A stretch of DNA of 54,354 nt from Colwellia sp. (GTDB taxonomy: Bacteria; Pseudomonadota; Gammaproteobacteria; Enterobacterales; Alteromonadaceae), in contig JABSOX010000032.1 in assembly GCA_013215655.1 (NCBI GenBank), positions 1 to 54,354 of the forward strand, given 5' to 3'. Within the stretch, counting starts at the first letter, position 1; each line of letters starts with the position of its first letter. A program made the translations under genes and the position numbers. The notes under the pieces were generated by a model, which made no database searches, had not been told where the DNA came from, and saw only the letters and a program-made list of their open reading frames with translations. Shown here piece after piece: positions 43,825 through 53,032 of this stretch.

Positions 43825-44904
43825 TTAGTTTCCAGTGTTTTTTAGTTCGTTTAGGTTTTTACAAGCTTGACGACAGGCGCTTTCTAAACGCTTAATGGAT
43901 CCTTCTTTGCCTATGCCAAACCTAAGAGTCTCTTGCTCATCAGATAGCCGACAATATATGCCTTGTTGACATAACAAGTGATAGATTTTTTTTGCACTAT
44001 CATGCTGGTGAAAACTTAAGGTTAGGAATAAATCACAGCCTTGAATGCATTTCACTAACTTCTTAGTGAATAGTTGCCACAATAATGCTTCTTGATGAAT
44101 TCGTAGAGAATTCAATTTATTGCATTGCTCTATGTGCCAGTTTGTATCACGTAATGCATGCTCTGCTATTATTTGCGCAGGTCCGTTGACTTGCCATGGC
44201 CCTAATAATGCTTCAAACTTTTGGCACCAATAATTATCAGCCACTAAAAATCCGATACGAATACCGGCTAGGCCAAAAAACTTGCCGAATGAGCGCAATA
44301 CTAAAGTATGACTGTCATTAACTTGGCTACTAAAGGATGGATTATTGGGTATCACATCGATAAAGGCTTCATCCAGTATAAAGAGGCCATTTAGCTGTTT
44401 TAATTTTGCTTGATATTGACTTAATACCTCATGGTTAAATACTTGTCCGGTTGGATTGTTAGGGTTAATGACCACTAAAACACTGTTTGGTTGTAATTTA
44501 GTTATTTCGGGTAAGTTTCCTTGATAAAAATGCAAAGTATAACCAGCCATTTTCCATGCGTGTGCATGTTCTTTGTAACCGCGATATGGCACATATACGT
44601 CTTGGCTTTCAATATTCTTCTGACGATACAATGTGGGTAATGCTTGGATAATGGCTTGACTACCATTGGTTACAACCAGCTGCTGACATTGATAATATTG
44701 CTTTGCTACAGCGATAAGTTCTGAGCTTTGTTGTGGCAATTGCTGCCAAACAGTTAATGGTATATTTGGAATAGGGTAACTTATAGGCGCAATACCTGTC
44801 GATAAATCGAGCCAATCTGCTGTCGGAATTTTATATTGTTCCGCGACCTGATGTAACTGCCCACCATGAATCAATGTCATTTTAACCCAATCATTATAGT
44901 TCAT
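43825..44904 (-). CDS. cobD: L-threonine-O-3-phosphate decarboxylase (CobD/CobC type)
   Basis: A PLP enzyme of the aminotransferase class I fold that makes (R)-1-aminopropan-2-ol phosphate, the linker of the B12 nucleotide loop. The 359-residue protein has the N-terminal IHGGQLHQVAEQY, DLSTGIAP, the NPNNPTGQVF motif and the PLP lysine in RSFGKFFGLAGIRIG. The product is used by CbiB, whose gene is directly upstream. An internal Met9 (MTLIHGG) is a possible alternative start, as neither has a strong RBS. It is last in the long cob operon before the btuB riboswitch. Confidence 0.92.
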   Translation of the reverse strand: MNYNDWVKMTLIHGGQLHQVAEQYKIPTADWLDLSTGIAPISYPIPNIPLTVWQQLPQQSSELIAVAKQYYQCQQLVVTNGSQAIIQALPTLYRQKNIESQDVYVPYRGYKEHAHAWKMAGYTLHFYQGNLPEITKLQPNSVLVVINPNNPTGQVFNHEVLSQYQAKLKQLNGLFILDEAFIDVIPNNPSFSSQVNDSHTLVLRSFGKFFGLAGIRIGFLVADNYWCQKFEALLGPWQVNGPAQIIAEHALRDTNWHIEQCNKLNSLRIHQEALLWQLFTKKLVKCIQGCDLFLTLSFHQHDSAKKIYHLLCQQGIYCRLSDEQETLRFGIGKEGSIKRLESACRQACKNLNELKNTGN

Positions 44905-44911
44905 ACCTATT

Positions 44912-44965
44912 TAGTTAACTTTTATGTAGTTAACTTTTGTATAGTTAACTTTTGTATAGCTAACA
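44912..44965. repeat. 15-bp tandem repeat between cbiB and cobD
   Basis: Units TAGTTAACTTTTATG (44912-44926), TAGTTAACTTTTGTA (44927-44941) and TAGTTAACTTTTGTA (44942-44956), plus a partial TAGCTAACA, fill the 75-base gap. Each unit contains the palindrome AGTTAACT. It could be a slipped-strand repeat changing spacer length, or clustered protein-binding sites. Confidence 0.85.
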
Positions 44966-44979
44966 TATGCGAATAATAC

Positions 44980-46026
44980 TCAAATCCAATCTACTAGCTG
45001 GAAAATAATGGCGAATACCAGCAATATCAAACTAGCCCGACTGACAATGATTAAGCTTGTTAGAATATCATCAGGGGATACTTTACGCCCTTGACCTAAA
45101 GTCACAGAATTTACTATTTCTCCTTGATATTGCGCACTGCCGCCGAGCACTCGATACATGACTGTGGCACCTGATGCCATCACCCAGCCACCGTTATGAC
45201 TTTTGTATCTATTGCCTTGTTGATAGGCATTAAGTATTGCTCTATGGAAGTATCCTTGCTTTATACCTTGTATTGCATAAAGTAAGGCACAGCATTTACC
45301 AGAAATGAAACCCAGCAGATCATCAAGTCTGGCACTAGCGTAGCCAAACTCTTTAAATCGTGAGTTTTTATATCCCCACATCGCATCTAAGGTATTGGCA
45401 AAACGATGCAATATGACCAGCTGTGCTCCCCCGATCAAATAATAAACCAACGATGCAACGACAGAATCATGGCCATTTTCTAACATAGATTCAATTGTTG
45501 CTCTTGACATTTCTTGCTCTGAAAGCGCGTTGGTTTCTCGGCTGACTAAATAACCTGTAAAGTAACGTGCTTTTGTTAAATCACCTGATTTTAGCGACCA
45601 ATAAACTTGCATCGCGTGTTGATGCAAACTATTTAGGCCTATGGCTAAGTACAGTACGGTAGCATCAGCCACTATTTGCCAATACCAAGTAAAATGGTCA
45701 ACTAGGAAAAAATAAAGCACTGGCAATGGTAGAACCAGCAAACTCCAGGCAATTGCGCCAAAGAGCTTTGTTTTGATAGATGATAGCTTCTTAGCATGTT
45801 TTAGTTCACCATCACCATCTATTTCAATATGGTTACTTGGTGTAGTAGCTTGTTTAGGGTTTAGTTTTATTTCGAGCTTATTTGCTAGCCAGCCAAAGCC
45901 AACCAAGTAGTGAAAGTGTTTAGCTTCACCTAAGACTTTATCTAGCAGTAGTGCTAATAAGAGTGTTAAGACACTTCTGGATTCAAGTGCTAATGCGATG
46001 ATTTGATTGAAAGTATTTTCGTTCAA
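44980..46026 (-). CDS. cbiB: Adenosylcobinamide-phosphate synthase CbiB
   Basis: An inner-membrane enzyme that joins aminopropanol phosphate to adenosylcobyric acid. The 348-residue protein has several hydrophobic segments and family motifs: LLLALLLDKVLGEAKHFHYLVGFGWLA (shown as LALLLDKVLGEAKHF), VSRETNALSEQEMSRATIES, and DSVVASLVYYLIGGA. The usual GEP...HP of the N-terminus is GEA...HY here. A charged insert (about 60-85, IEIDGDGELKHAKK) is longer than in E. coli CbiB. It lies 75 bases upstream of cobD, separated by the tandem repeat. Confidence 0.92.
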   Translation of the reverse strand: MNENTFNQIIALALESRSVLTLLLALLLDKVLGEAKHFHYLVGFGWLANKLEIKLNPKQATTPSNHIEIDGDGELKHAKKLSSIKTKLFGAIAWSLLVLPLPVLYFFLVDHFTWYWQIVADATVLYLAIGLNSLHQHAMQVYWSLKSGDLTKARYFTGYLVSRETNALSEQEMSRATIESMLENGHDSVVASLVYYLIGGAQLVILHRFANTLDAMWGYKNSRFKEFGYASARLDDLLGFISGKCCALLYAIQGIKQGYFHRAILNAYQQGNRYKSHNGGWVMASGATVMYRVLGGSAQYQGEIVNSVTLGQGRKVSPDDILTSLIIVSRASLILLVFAIIFQLVDWI

Positions 46027-46094
46027 TGTAAACGTCGCATTAGTATTCTTGGCTAATAGAGTGAATTAAACTGAAATGTTTAGTATTGGTCATA

Positions 46095-46676
46095 TTAAGG
46101 TATTAACTGAAAACTGCTGTTGTGGTGATCATAAGTTAATTGAAACAGGCAACCGTTATTGAATAATTGATAAGCATTATCCGTTGAACTCTCGCCTAAT
46201 TTTGCCAGTAAGCAACGTAAAGCTTCGCCGTGAAATATAATCAATAAATTCTTATTTTTGTGCTTTTGTACCAGCATATAAAGCGTTTGATAAATTCGCT
46301 CAGCACAGCCAATGGAACTTTCACCACCTTCTGGTTTTAATTCGGTGTACTGATGTAATATTTCGTTATAATTTTTGTGGGATTTAAGTTCATCAACATG
46401 TTGTCCTTGCCAATGACCTAAGTCTCGCTCATTGAGCCCATCTAAAGTGATTACAGGTATACACAATTTTTGTTGACATATATTTGCGGTATCAATCGCT
46501 CGCCCTAATGAAGACGAGACGATTAAATCAATTTCTTTATTGATTAACTGCTGGGCAATTTTTTCAGATTGTTGCTTCCCTGTCTCAGTAAGTTTGCTGT
46601 CTAGCTGACCTTGAAAACGTTGCACTTTATTCCATTGGGTTTGTCCATGACGAGCTAAAAATAAGTTCGTTTTCAT
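46095..46676 (-). CDS. cobC: Histidine phosphatase, probable α-ribazole phosphatase CobC
   Basis: A 193-residue phosphoglycerate mutase-like phosphatase. The catalytic RHG motif is FLARHGQTQWN (His10). GLNERDLGHWQG supplies the acidic residue and IIFHGEALRCLLAKLG the second His. CobC removes phosphate from α-ribazole-5'-phosphate or adenosylcobalamin-5'-phosphate. A second histidine phosphatase is encoded at 49793 in the same operon, so which one is the true CobC cannot be told. The gene starts 3 bases after the btuF stop. Confidence 0.82.
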   Translation of the reverse strand: MKTNLFLARHGQTQWNKVQRFQGQLDSKLTETGKQQSEKIAQQLINKEIDLIVSSSLGRAIDTANICQQKLCIPVITLDGLNERDLGHWQGQHVDELKSHKNYNEILHQYTELKPEGGESSIGCAERIYQTLYMLVQKHKNKNLLIIFHGEALRCLLAKLGESSTDNAYQLFNNGCLFQLTYDHHNSSFQLIP

Positions 46677-46679
46677 TTA

Positions 46680-47648
46680 TTAATCTTTCATCTTCGTTTT
46701 TATGTTTTGTTGTTGGTAATACTGACGAGCCTTATCAATACCAATACAAAGTTGTTCCAATTCATTTAGCAGCCGAGGTGTCATACGGTGTAGCTTATCG
46801 GAATTTGGTTGAATAAATTGGTTATGTTTAGCGGCTGGGATTTCTTGCCATTGCGCCCAGTTAACCGCATCAGGGTTGGGTTCACCTTCAGACATAGGTT
46901 GAATGATCAACTCAGGTTTTGCTATGACGACTTGTTCTAAACCAATTTGAGGATAGACGCCTTTATTATTAACAAATGGATTAGTCGCTCCACAAATATC
47001 TAAATGTTGTTGCGGCCAATCATATTTGGCAACCGTGGTTAATGGTCGTGACCATAATTCATAAAAAACCGATATCGGTTTCTTATTTTGATAGGTATTC
47101 CGCAGTTTTTTTAAACTTTCTTCGTATTTCTTTGCTTGATTTTGTGCTTGTTCACCTGCATGGGTGAGACGACCAAAAAGCCTAAGCTCTTGGGCGACAT
47201 CATCAAGAGATTGAGGATCGGAATAAACAATATTTAAACCTAGTTGTTCTAATCTAGCTAAGTCATCACTGGGGTTTCCGGTACGCCAAGCGATGATTAA
47301 ATCAGGTTGATACGCTAATATTTGTTCAATCTTAAGACGCGCATAATTACCAATACGTGGAATTTTATTGGCGGCTTCAGGATAATCTGAATGTTCAGTT
47401 GTACCAATGATTTTATCGCCTACTCCTAATTCAAATAACATCTCAACAATATGGGGGGCAAGAGCTATTATTCTTTTATAGTCTTGATGCTCATGATTCG
47501 TTTGTTGGCCACTATTTGCTTTTTCGTTACTTACCTGCTGATAATTTGAAAAAGCAAATAGTGCAAATGGCACTGACCATAATAAAAATGACCATAACGA
47601 TAATGCTATACATAGTTTGCTGGTTATCTTGTTTTTTATCATGTCCAT
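46680..47648 (-). CDS. btuF: Vitamin B12 ABC transporter substrate-binding protein BtuF
   Basis: A 322-residue periplasmic binding protein. An N-terminal hydrophobic signal (KLCIALSLWSFLLWSVPFAL) is followed by a BtuF/FhuD-type domain: RIIALAPHIVEMLFELGVGD, IPRIGNYARLKIEQILAYQP, DLIIAWRTG, and the conserved C-terminal region NQFIQPNSDKLHRMTPRLL. It delivers corrinoids to BtuCD, encoded at the far end of the cluster. The gene starts 3 bases after the cobO stop. The mature part begins with a Gln/Asn/His-rich linker (about 37-55). Confidence 0.9.
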   Translation of the reverse strand: MDMIKNKITSKLCIALSLWSFLLWSVPFALFAFSNYQQVSNEKANSGQQTNHEHQDYKRIIALAPHIVEMLFELGVGDKIIGTTEHSDYPEAANKIPRIGNYARLKIEQILAYQPDLIIAWRTGNPSDDLARLEQLGLNIVYSDPQSLDDVAQELRLFGRLTHAGEQAQNQAKKYEESLKKLRNTYQNKKPISVFYELWSRPLTTVAKYDWPQQHLDICGATNPFVNNKGVYPQIGLEQVVIAKPELIIQPMSEGEPNPDAVNWAQWQEIPAAKHNQFIQPNSDKLHRMTPRLLNELEQLCIGIDKARQYYQQQNIKTKMKD

Positions 47649-47651
47649 GAC

Positions 47652-48257
47652 TTACCAATCCACGCCTTTTTGTACTCTAATACCATTATCAAAAGCATGT
47701 TTTATTGATTGCACTTCAGAAACTGTATCGGCTAATTCAATCAGTTTACGATGACATGCTCGTCCGGTGATCACCACGTGTTGCATTGCTGGACGATTAT
47801 TTAATGCTTCAATAACGTCATCTAATTCGATATAGCCATAAGTGACCATATAGGTTAATTCATCAAGTAAAATAATATGAATATCAGGATCTTGTAGTAA
47901 TAATTTAGCTTCTTGCCAAGCAAGTTGTGCAGCAGCTGTATCGGCTTCTTTGTTTTGTGTTTCCCAAGTAAAGCCGGTATTCATCACATGTGATTTAACG
48001 CCATGTTGCTTAAGCAAGTTAAGCTCACCGCATTCCCATGTACCTTTAATAAATTGGATAATACCGGCTTTTAAACCATGACCAACTGAGCGAGTGATCA
48101 TGCCAAAACCTGATGTTGATTTACCTTTACCATTACCGGTAATAACTAATAAAAGCCCTTTATCTTCGGTAGCTGCGGCAATACGCTCATCAACTTTTTC
48201 TTTTAGTTTTTGTTGACGCTCTTTGTGGTTTTGTTTCTTTTGTTCGTCACTTACCAT
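47652..48257 (-). CDS. cobO: Cob(I)alamin adenosyltransferase (CobO/BtuR type)
   Basis: A 201-residue cytoplasmic enzyme that moves the adenosyl group of ATP to the cobalt of corrinoids. The P-loop variant is TGNGKGKSTSGFGM, followed by FIKGTWECGELNLL, the LLDELTYMVTYGYI segment and a C-terminus VKSIKHAF...GVQKGVDW-like end (VQKGVDW). The basic Lys/Glu-rich N-terminus (QKKQNHKERQQKLKEKV) is typical of the family. The gene starts 1 base after the cobQ stop, showing tight coupling. Confidence 0.95.
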   Translation of the reverse strand: MVSDEQKKQNHKERQQKLKEKVDERIAAATEDKGLLLVITGNGKGKSTSGFGMITRSVGHGLKAGIIQFIKGTWECGELNLLKQHGVKSHVMNTGFTWETQNKEADTAAAQLAWQEAKLLLQDPDIHIILLDELTYMVTYGYIELDDVIEALNNRPAMQHVVITGRACHRKLIELADTVSEVQSIKHAFDNGIRVQKGVDW

Positions 48258-48258
48258 G

Positions 48259-49800
48259 TTAGTTTCTCCAAGTGGTTAAAATTTGATTAAGTTTTGCTAA
48301 ATCTAAGTGTTCTTGACAAGCATCGGCTAATTTATCAAGGGCAATGTTTTCTTGTTGTTGATGACTTATAGGTGGTGAAATACTAGCGCCACACCATTTG
48401 ATAATAAGTTGTAGGGCTTCACCTTGATCAAATAAACCGTGTAAATAACTACCGGCTATTTGCCCATCATTAGTGACGAGTCCGATATTCTCATTGTCTA
48501 TTTTGATGATCGGCTGCAACGTTTCATTCTGTATTTCTGCAGAGATTAACTGGCTCTGACCCGCATGTATTTCATAGCCGCTAATATTGGCCGTATCGTC
48601 ACTTAATGATAATTCACCACTAACATTAGTTAGTGTTTTATTGGCTGTTAACGTGGTGGTGATAGGCAAATAATTTAGTGCTGAACTAGTTCCTGGCTGC
48701 CCTTCAATACCTAGAGGGTCAGCAATATTTTTTCCTAACATTTGATAGCCACCACAAATGCCCCAAACTTTACCGCCGTAACGTAAATGTTTAGCAATAT
48801 CATCATGCCAGCCTTGTTCTTTTAAAAAGGCTAAATCGGCGCGAACATTTTTACTACCGGGTAAAATAATTAAATCAGCAGCAGATAATGGTGTTTTTTG
48901 TTGTTCGCTGGCATAAATAAACTCTAAATCAATATCTTGATGCCAACGTAAGGGGTCAAGGTCATTATGATTACTCATCCTTGGATAGACAGGTACAATC
49001 ACTTTTAATTTCGGTTTCTCTGTGACTTGTTGAGTATCAACGGCATCTTCAGCGGCAATGGTTAAACCGTGTAAATAGGGGATCACGCCAAGTACCGGTT
49101 TACCCGTTCTCTCTTCTAACCAATCTAAGCCCGATTGCAATAAAGCAATGTCACCTCGAAAACGGTTAATGACAAAACCTACAACACGGTTTTGTTCACT
49201 TTTTGAAAGTAAATCTAAAGTACCGACCAAATGCGCAAATACACCTCCACGGTCAATATCTGCAATTAAGATAACTGGGCAGTCAACGGCTTCGGCAAAC
49301 CCCATATTAGCAATGTCACCCGCCCGTAAGTTTATCTCAGCAGGGCTGCCCGCACCTTCAACCATAATATATTCAAAACGTTTTGATAAACGTTGATGAG
49401 AAGTGAGTACGGCTTGCATCGCCACTTTTTTGTAGTCGTGATAAGCAGCTGCTTCCATATCACTTATCGCTTTGCCGTGAATAATAACTTGTGCACCCGT
49501 ATCTGAGTTCGGTTTAAGCAATACTGGATTAAAATCTACTTCAGGTTCTATATTGGCAGCTCTTGCTTGCACTGCTTGTGCCCGACCAATCTCACCACCA
49601 CAAGCCGTAACTGCACTATTGAGTGCCATGTTTTGTGGTTTAAAAGGAGCGACTTTTTTGTTTTGACGCGCAAATATTCTACAAAGAGCCGCTACCAATG
49701 TGGTTTTACCAGCATCTGAAGTAGTACCTTGCACCATTAAGGTTTTTGCAAGTTGTTGTATAGTATTATGTTCATTACTTCTTATGTGTTTACTATTCAT
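48259..49800 (-). CDS. cobQ: Cobyric acid synthase (CobQ/CbiP)
   Basis: A glutamine-dependent amidotransferase that amidates side chains b, d, e and g of adenosylcobyrinic acid a,c-diamide. The 513-residue length is standard. The N-terminal ATP-binding domain has [25 protein letters not shown] and DIDRGGVFA. The C-terminal triad-type glutaminase domain has the nucleophile in [11 protein letters not shown] and His in [10 protein letters not shown]. The first 8 bases overlap the end of the phosphatase gene at 49793. Its presence without visible ring-synthesis genes means upstream steps must lie elsewhere or that it acts on salvaged precursors. Confidence 0.95.
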   Translation of the reverse strand: MNSKHIRSNEHNTIQQLAKTLMVQGTTSDAGKTTLVAALCRIFARQNKKVAPFKPQNMALNSAVTACGGEIGRAQAVQARAANIEPEVDFNPVLLKPNSDTGAQVIIHGKAISDMEAAAYHDYKKVAMQAVLTSHQRLSKRFEYIMVEGAGSPAEINLRAGDIANMGFAEAVDCPVILIADIDRGGVFAHLVGTLDLLSKSEQNRVVGFVINRFRGDIALLQSGLDWLEERTGKPVLGVIPYLHGLTIAAEDAVDTQQVTEKPKLKVIVPVYPRMSNHNDLDPLRWHQDIDLEFIYASEQQKTPLSAADLIILPGSKNVRADLAFLKEQGWHDDIAKHLRYGGKVWGICGGYQMLGKNIADPLGIEGQPGTSSALNYLPITTTLTANKTLTNVSGELSLSDDTANISGYEIHAGQSQLISAEIQNETLQPIIKIDNENIGLVTNDGQIAGSYLHGLFDQGEALQLIIKWCGASISPPISHQQQENIALDKLADACQEHLDLAKLNQILTTWRN

Positions 49801-50467
49801 CAGCTGTTAAACCTGATAACGGCATAGCAATAGCATGTACTTTAATGTCATTACTACTGTTCATTGGATTAATATTACTACTTAGGTGAGTAATGCTAGC
49901 GTTGCCAATTTGTAATTGACTAAAGAGTTTGGCATTTTTCCAATCTAGGCCAAGCACTTCGGCTAAGATCATTCTGATCACACCACCATGCGTAATTAGT
50001 AAGATATTTTCATCTGTATATTTTGTAAGTTGAGCCTGCCATGCATGTTTAATACGAAGGTAAAAATCATTGAGCTTTTCTGCATCGGGTAATGGATATT
50101 TAACTGGATTTTGCCAAAATCTCTCTAGGTCCGTCCAAGGTCTTAGATCATCACCAACCGTATTTGCGATGCTTGGATCCGTATAAGGAATATCGTCAAA
50201 AGCTCGCCCATCATAATCGCCAAAATTTATTTCTTGTAGGTCTTCTATAATGGTAATTGGCTTTTTTATCTGCTGAGAAAAGTTTTGTGCAAGAGTTGCA
50301 CAGCGCTTTAAGGGCGAAGTGAGTACTTGCGTGAACTTATCTTGATGATTGATTAATGTCGTCAGTATTTCATTATCTATTGTTGATGAAACCTCAATAT
50401 CCGTTTTACCGTAAAGAGCTGCAGGGCCGTTAACTTTGCCATGACGGAGTAAATAGATATGACTCAT
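49793..50467 (-). CDS. Histidine phosphatase family protein (second CobC-like)
   Basis: A 224-residue phosphoglycerate mutase-like protein. I start at the ATG at 50467 ([20 protein letters not shown], His9), which lies 10 bases after the cobU stop, not at an in-frame TTG at 50494. Further motifs are [27 protein letters not shown] and [18 protein letters not shown] with the second catalytic His. In the operon it sits between cobU and cobQ, a usual place for α-ribazole phosphatase, but a paralogue is encoded at 46095. One may act on adenosylcobalamin phosphate and the other on a different substrate. Confidence 0.82.
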   Translation of the reverse strand: MSHIYLLRHGKVNGPAALYGKTDIEVSSTIDNEILTTLINHQDKFTQVLTSPLKRCATLAQNFSQQIKKPITIIEDLQEINFGDYDGRAFDDIPYTDPSIANTVGDDLRPWTDLERFWQNPVKYPLPDAEKLNDFYLRIKHAWQAQLTKYTDENILLITHGGVIRMILAEVLGLDWKNAKLFSQLQIGNASITHLSSNINPMNSSNDIKVHAIAMPLSGLTADE

Positions 50468-50477
50468 ATGTTTAGGC

Positions 50478-51092
50478 TCATTTGTTTTTCTCAACGATTG
50501 AATCTTTTAATGTGAGTGGAATACCTGCAGTAACTAAGGTGACCTTATCTGCAATTTTGGCAATGGCTTGGTTTAACCACCCGGCATAATCTACATATAA
50601 ACGATTACTTGCACCCAGTGGAATAATACCTAAACCGACTTCGTTGGCGACAAAGGTGATGGTTAAATTTTTGTTTTTTACTGTATTGATTAATGTTGCC
50701 ACTAATTGATCAAAATGCTGCTGTAAGTTTTGTTTAGCATCATCCATCTCAAACTTTTCACCAAAAGAATAAATAAGGTTGTTTAGCCATAGTGTTAAAC
50801 AATCAACAAGGATGATTTGGCTATCAGTACATTCTTCGCTACATTTTTCGTTATATTTCTCGATTAGGCTTGATAGTGCTAAAGGACACTCAACTAATTG
50901 CCAGTTTTTATCTCGATCATCTTGATGTTGCTTAATGCGTTCGTTCATCTCTTGATCAAAAGCGGTTGCTGTGGCGACATATATTAATGGCTGCTCTTGA
51001 GCTTGATTCTGAACTTGACTCAGAGCTAAGCACCACTGTTCAGCAAAGCTTGATTTCCCCGAACGTGCGCCGCCTATAACGAGATGGATCAT
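50478..51092 (-). CDS. cobU: Adenosylcobinamide kinase / adenosylcobinamide-phosphate guanylyltransferase
   Basis: A bifunctional enzyme that phosphorylates adenosylcobinamide and attaches GMP, a key salvage step. The 204-residue protein has Walker A VIGGARSGKSSFAEQW, the RIKQHQDDRDKNWQLVECP segment with the catalytic His, LVDCLTLWLNNL (Walker B-like) and VANEVGLGIIPLGASNRLY. Length is close to the family norm (about 180). Its start overlaps the cobS stop by 4 bases (ATGA). Confidence 0.95.
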   Translation of the reverse strand: MIHLVIGGARSGKSSFAEQWCLALSQVQNQAQEQPLIYVATATAFDQEMNERIKQHQDDRDKNWQLVECPLALSSLIEKYNEKCSEECTDSQIILVDCLTLWLNNLIYSFGEKFEMDDAKQNLQQHFDQLVATLINTVKNKNLTITFVANEVGLGIIPLGASNRLYVDYAGWLNQAIAKIADKVTLVTAGIPLTLKDSIVEKNK

Positions 51093-51919
51093 AAGCTTGC
51101 CCCAGCAAGTTGAATGGTTGTGGTGGCAGTTGCTGCAATATTAGCAGCCGAAAGAGCAACCAGAACAAGATAGATAATTAACTCACTTATTTGCTGACAG
51201 GCACCTAAACAATCACCGGTATAGCCGCCAATTCTGGCATTAAGCCAGCGTTTAAAAAACATTCTAAAAATGAACAGGCTGCTTAAAAGAATGACACTGT
51301 AAAAAAAGGGCTGGAATAATAAGGGTATACAACCAATCAATACTAATATCATCAGCTCATTAGTACTTTGTTTATTAGCTAATGGTTTACTTTTACTGGT
51401 ATCACTGTCACTAACATAATTCATATCAGAAATTAAACTACCCGCAACGGCTCGCGATAGGGCATACCCGAGTATTAATGTATTAATAAACATTGTGCTT
51501 TGAGCAAGCTCTACTAAAACTAGCCATTTTAATGATAACGCCATAAACAAAGTGACTGCGCCATAGGTACCAATGCGACTGTCTTTCATTATGGCTAAAC
51601 GCTTTTCGATAGTCATGCCACCACCAATGCCATCAGCCATATCAGTTAAGCCGTCTTCATGAAAAGCACCGGTGAGTAATAAGCTGGCGATGATAATGAG
51701 ACTTATGGTGATATTGTTGCTGAAGTACGGCGTTAATAATGTATATAAAGTCACTAAAATTAACGCCAGTAAAATTCCTACTAGAGAAAAATAACGACCT
51801 GATTTATTTAATAATTCAGGGCTATAATAACTTGATTTAGGCACAGGAATTCGACTGAAAAAGCCCAGCGCTAAATAAAACAAATTAAGTTGGTAACGAA
51901 AGCTTTTCAAGTTAAACAT
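51089..51919 (-). CDS. cobS: Adenosylcobinamide-GDP ribazoletransferase (cobalamin synthase)
   Basis: An integral membrane enzyme joining adenosylcobinamide-GDP with α-ribazole(-phosphate). The 276-residue protein has multiple hydrophobic segments and family motifs FFSRIPVPKSSYY near the N-terminus, GAFHEDGLTDMADGIGGG (metal/substrate acidic motif), RLAIMKDSRIGTYGAV and GGYTGDCLGACQQISEL. The gene follows cobT by 2 bases and overlaps cobU by 4 bases. Confidence 0.95.
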   Translation of the reverse strand: MFNLKSFRYQLNLFYLALGFFSRIPVPKSSYYSPELLNKSGRYFSLVGILLALILVTLYTLLTPYFSNNITISLIIIASLLLTGAFHEDGLTDMADGIGGGMTIEKRLAIMKDSRIGTYGAVTLFMALSLKWLVLVELAQSTMFINTLILGYALSRAVAGSLISDMNYVSDSDTSKSKPLANKQSTNELMILVLIGCIPLLFQPFFYSVILLSSLFIFRMFFKRWLNARIGGYTGDCLGACQQISELIIYLVLVALSAANIAATATTTIQLAGASL

Positions 51920-51921
51920 GG

Positions 51922-52992
51922 TTAAACCGTTACACCTGCACTTTTAAAACTAGCCATGTCATTGTAAAAATGAGCAGCAGCATGTAATAAAGGTAAAGCA
52001 AGTGCTGCGCCGGTACCTTCACCTAAACGTAAACCTAAATTAAGTAGTGGCTTAGCATCGAGTGTTTTTAATAATAACTGATGTCCTGATTCTTCTGATT
52101 GATGAGCAAAGATTAAATAATCACGAACATTTGGCGCCATTCTTACCGCAAGTAATGCGGCTGTACTGACAATAAAACCATCAATTAAAATGGCAATGCC
52201 TGCTTGTGCAGCGGCAATAATAGCGCCAGTCATTTGGGTTATTTCAAAGCCGCCAACTTCTTTTAAAATGGTTTTAGGATCAGATGAATCAAAGCGAGCA
52301 AGGGCTTGAGTGATCAGTTGTTTCTTTAAGGTGAGTTGCTCTTGGTTGATACCTGTGCCTATACCAACACATAGTTCAACAGGCTCTTTAGTGAGTGCCG
52401 ATAAAATTGCTGCCGCTGAGCTGGTATTACCTATGCCCATTTCACCTAATAACAAAACGCTACAATCACTGTTAATCAAAGGCTCTATCGTTTGTTTGCC
52501 GTAGGATAAACCTTGTTCTACTTGGATTTCAGTCATTGCCGATTGATTGGCAAAGTTTTTAGTACCTGCACCTAAGCGATAATTAATTAAGTTCTTATGA
52601 CGTTTAGCGATAGGGTCAATAATACCAGTATCAACCACTTTAAAGTCAATATTGTTACTACGACAAAAACAGTTTATTGCCGCTCCACCCGCCAAAAAAT
52701 TCAATACCATTTGTCGTGTTACTGCACTAGGTGCAATTGAAACACCTTGCTCACTAATGCCATGATCACCAGCAAAAATAATTACTGTAGGTTTAGATAT
52801 GGAAACCTTATCAACTAATATTCTTTGTTTTTGACTTTGAATTAAGGCAAGTTGTAGTGCAACCTGTTCAAGTTGTCCCAATGAACCAAGGGGTTTGGTT
52901 TTTTGATCTATTTTATTTTGAATAACTGCTTTATATTCGATATTTAAGGGCGTTACTTGTCCAGGCTGCATATTTTTCATGGTATTACTCAA
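51922..52992 (-). CDS. cobT: Nicotinate-nucleotide:dimethylbenzimidazole phosphoribosyltransferase
   Basis: The enzyme activates the lower ligand base to α-ribazole-5'-phosphate. The 356-residue length is standard. Motifs: [50 protein letters not shown], and a C-terminal [14 protein letters not shown] with the catalytic Glu. There is no dimethylbenzimidazole synthesis gene in the window, so the base may come from outside or from genes elsewhere. It lies 40 bases downstream of btuC and begins the tightly packed cobTSU block. Confidence 0.95.
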   Translation of the reverse strand: MSNTMKNMQPGQVTPLNIEYKAVIQNKIDQKTKPLGSLGQLEQVALQLALIQSQKQRILVDKVSISKPTVIIFAGDHGISEQGVSIAPSAVTRQMVLNFLAGGAAINCFCRSNNIDFKVVDTGIIDPIAKRHKNLINYRLGAGTKNFANQSAMTEIQVEQGLSYGKQTIEPLINSDCSVLLLGEMGIGNTSSAAAILSALTKEPVELCVGIGTGINQEQLTLKKQLITQALARFDSSDPKTILKEVGGFEITQMTGAIIAAAQAGIAILIDGFIVSTAALLAVRMAPNVRDYLIFAHQSEESGHQLLLKTLDAKPLLNLGLRLGEGTGAALALPLLHAAAHFYNDMASFKSAGVTV

Positions 52993-53032
52993 TTATATTT
53001 TTAATGTTATTTAAGTTATATCTATCTTTGGT

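Noticed and set aside
50468-50494. TTG start for the phosphatase at 49793
   Set aside because: It overlaps the cobU end and adds residues before the family start [10 protein letters not shown]; the ATG at 50467 is more natural.
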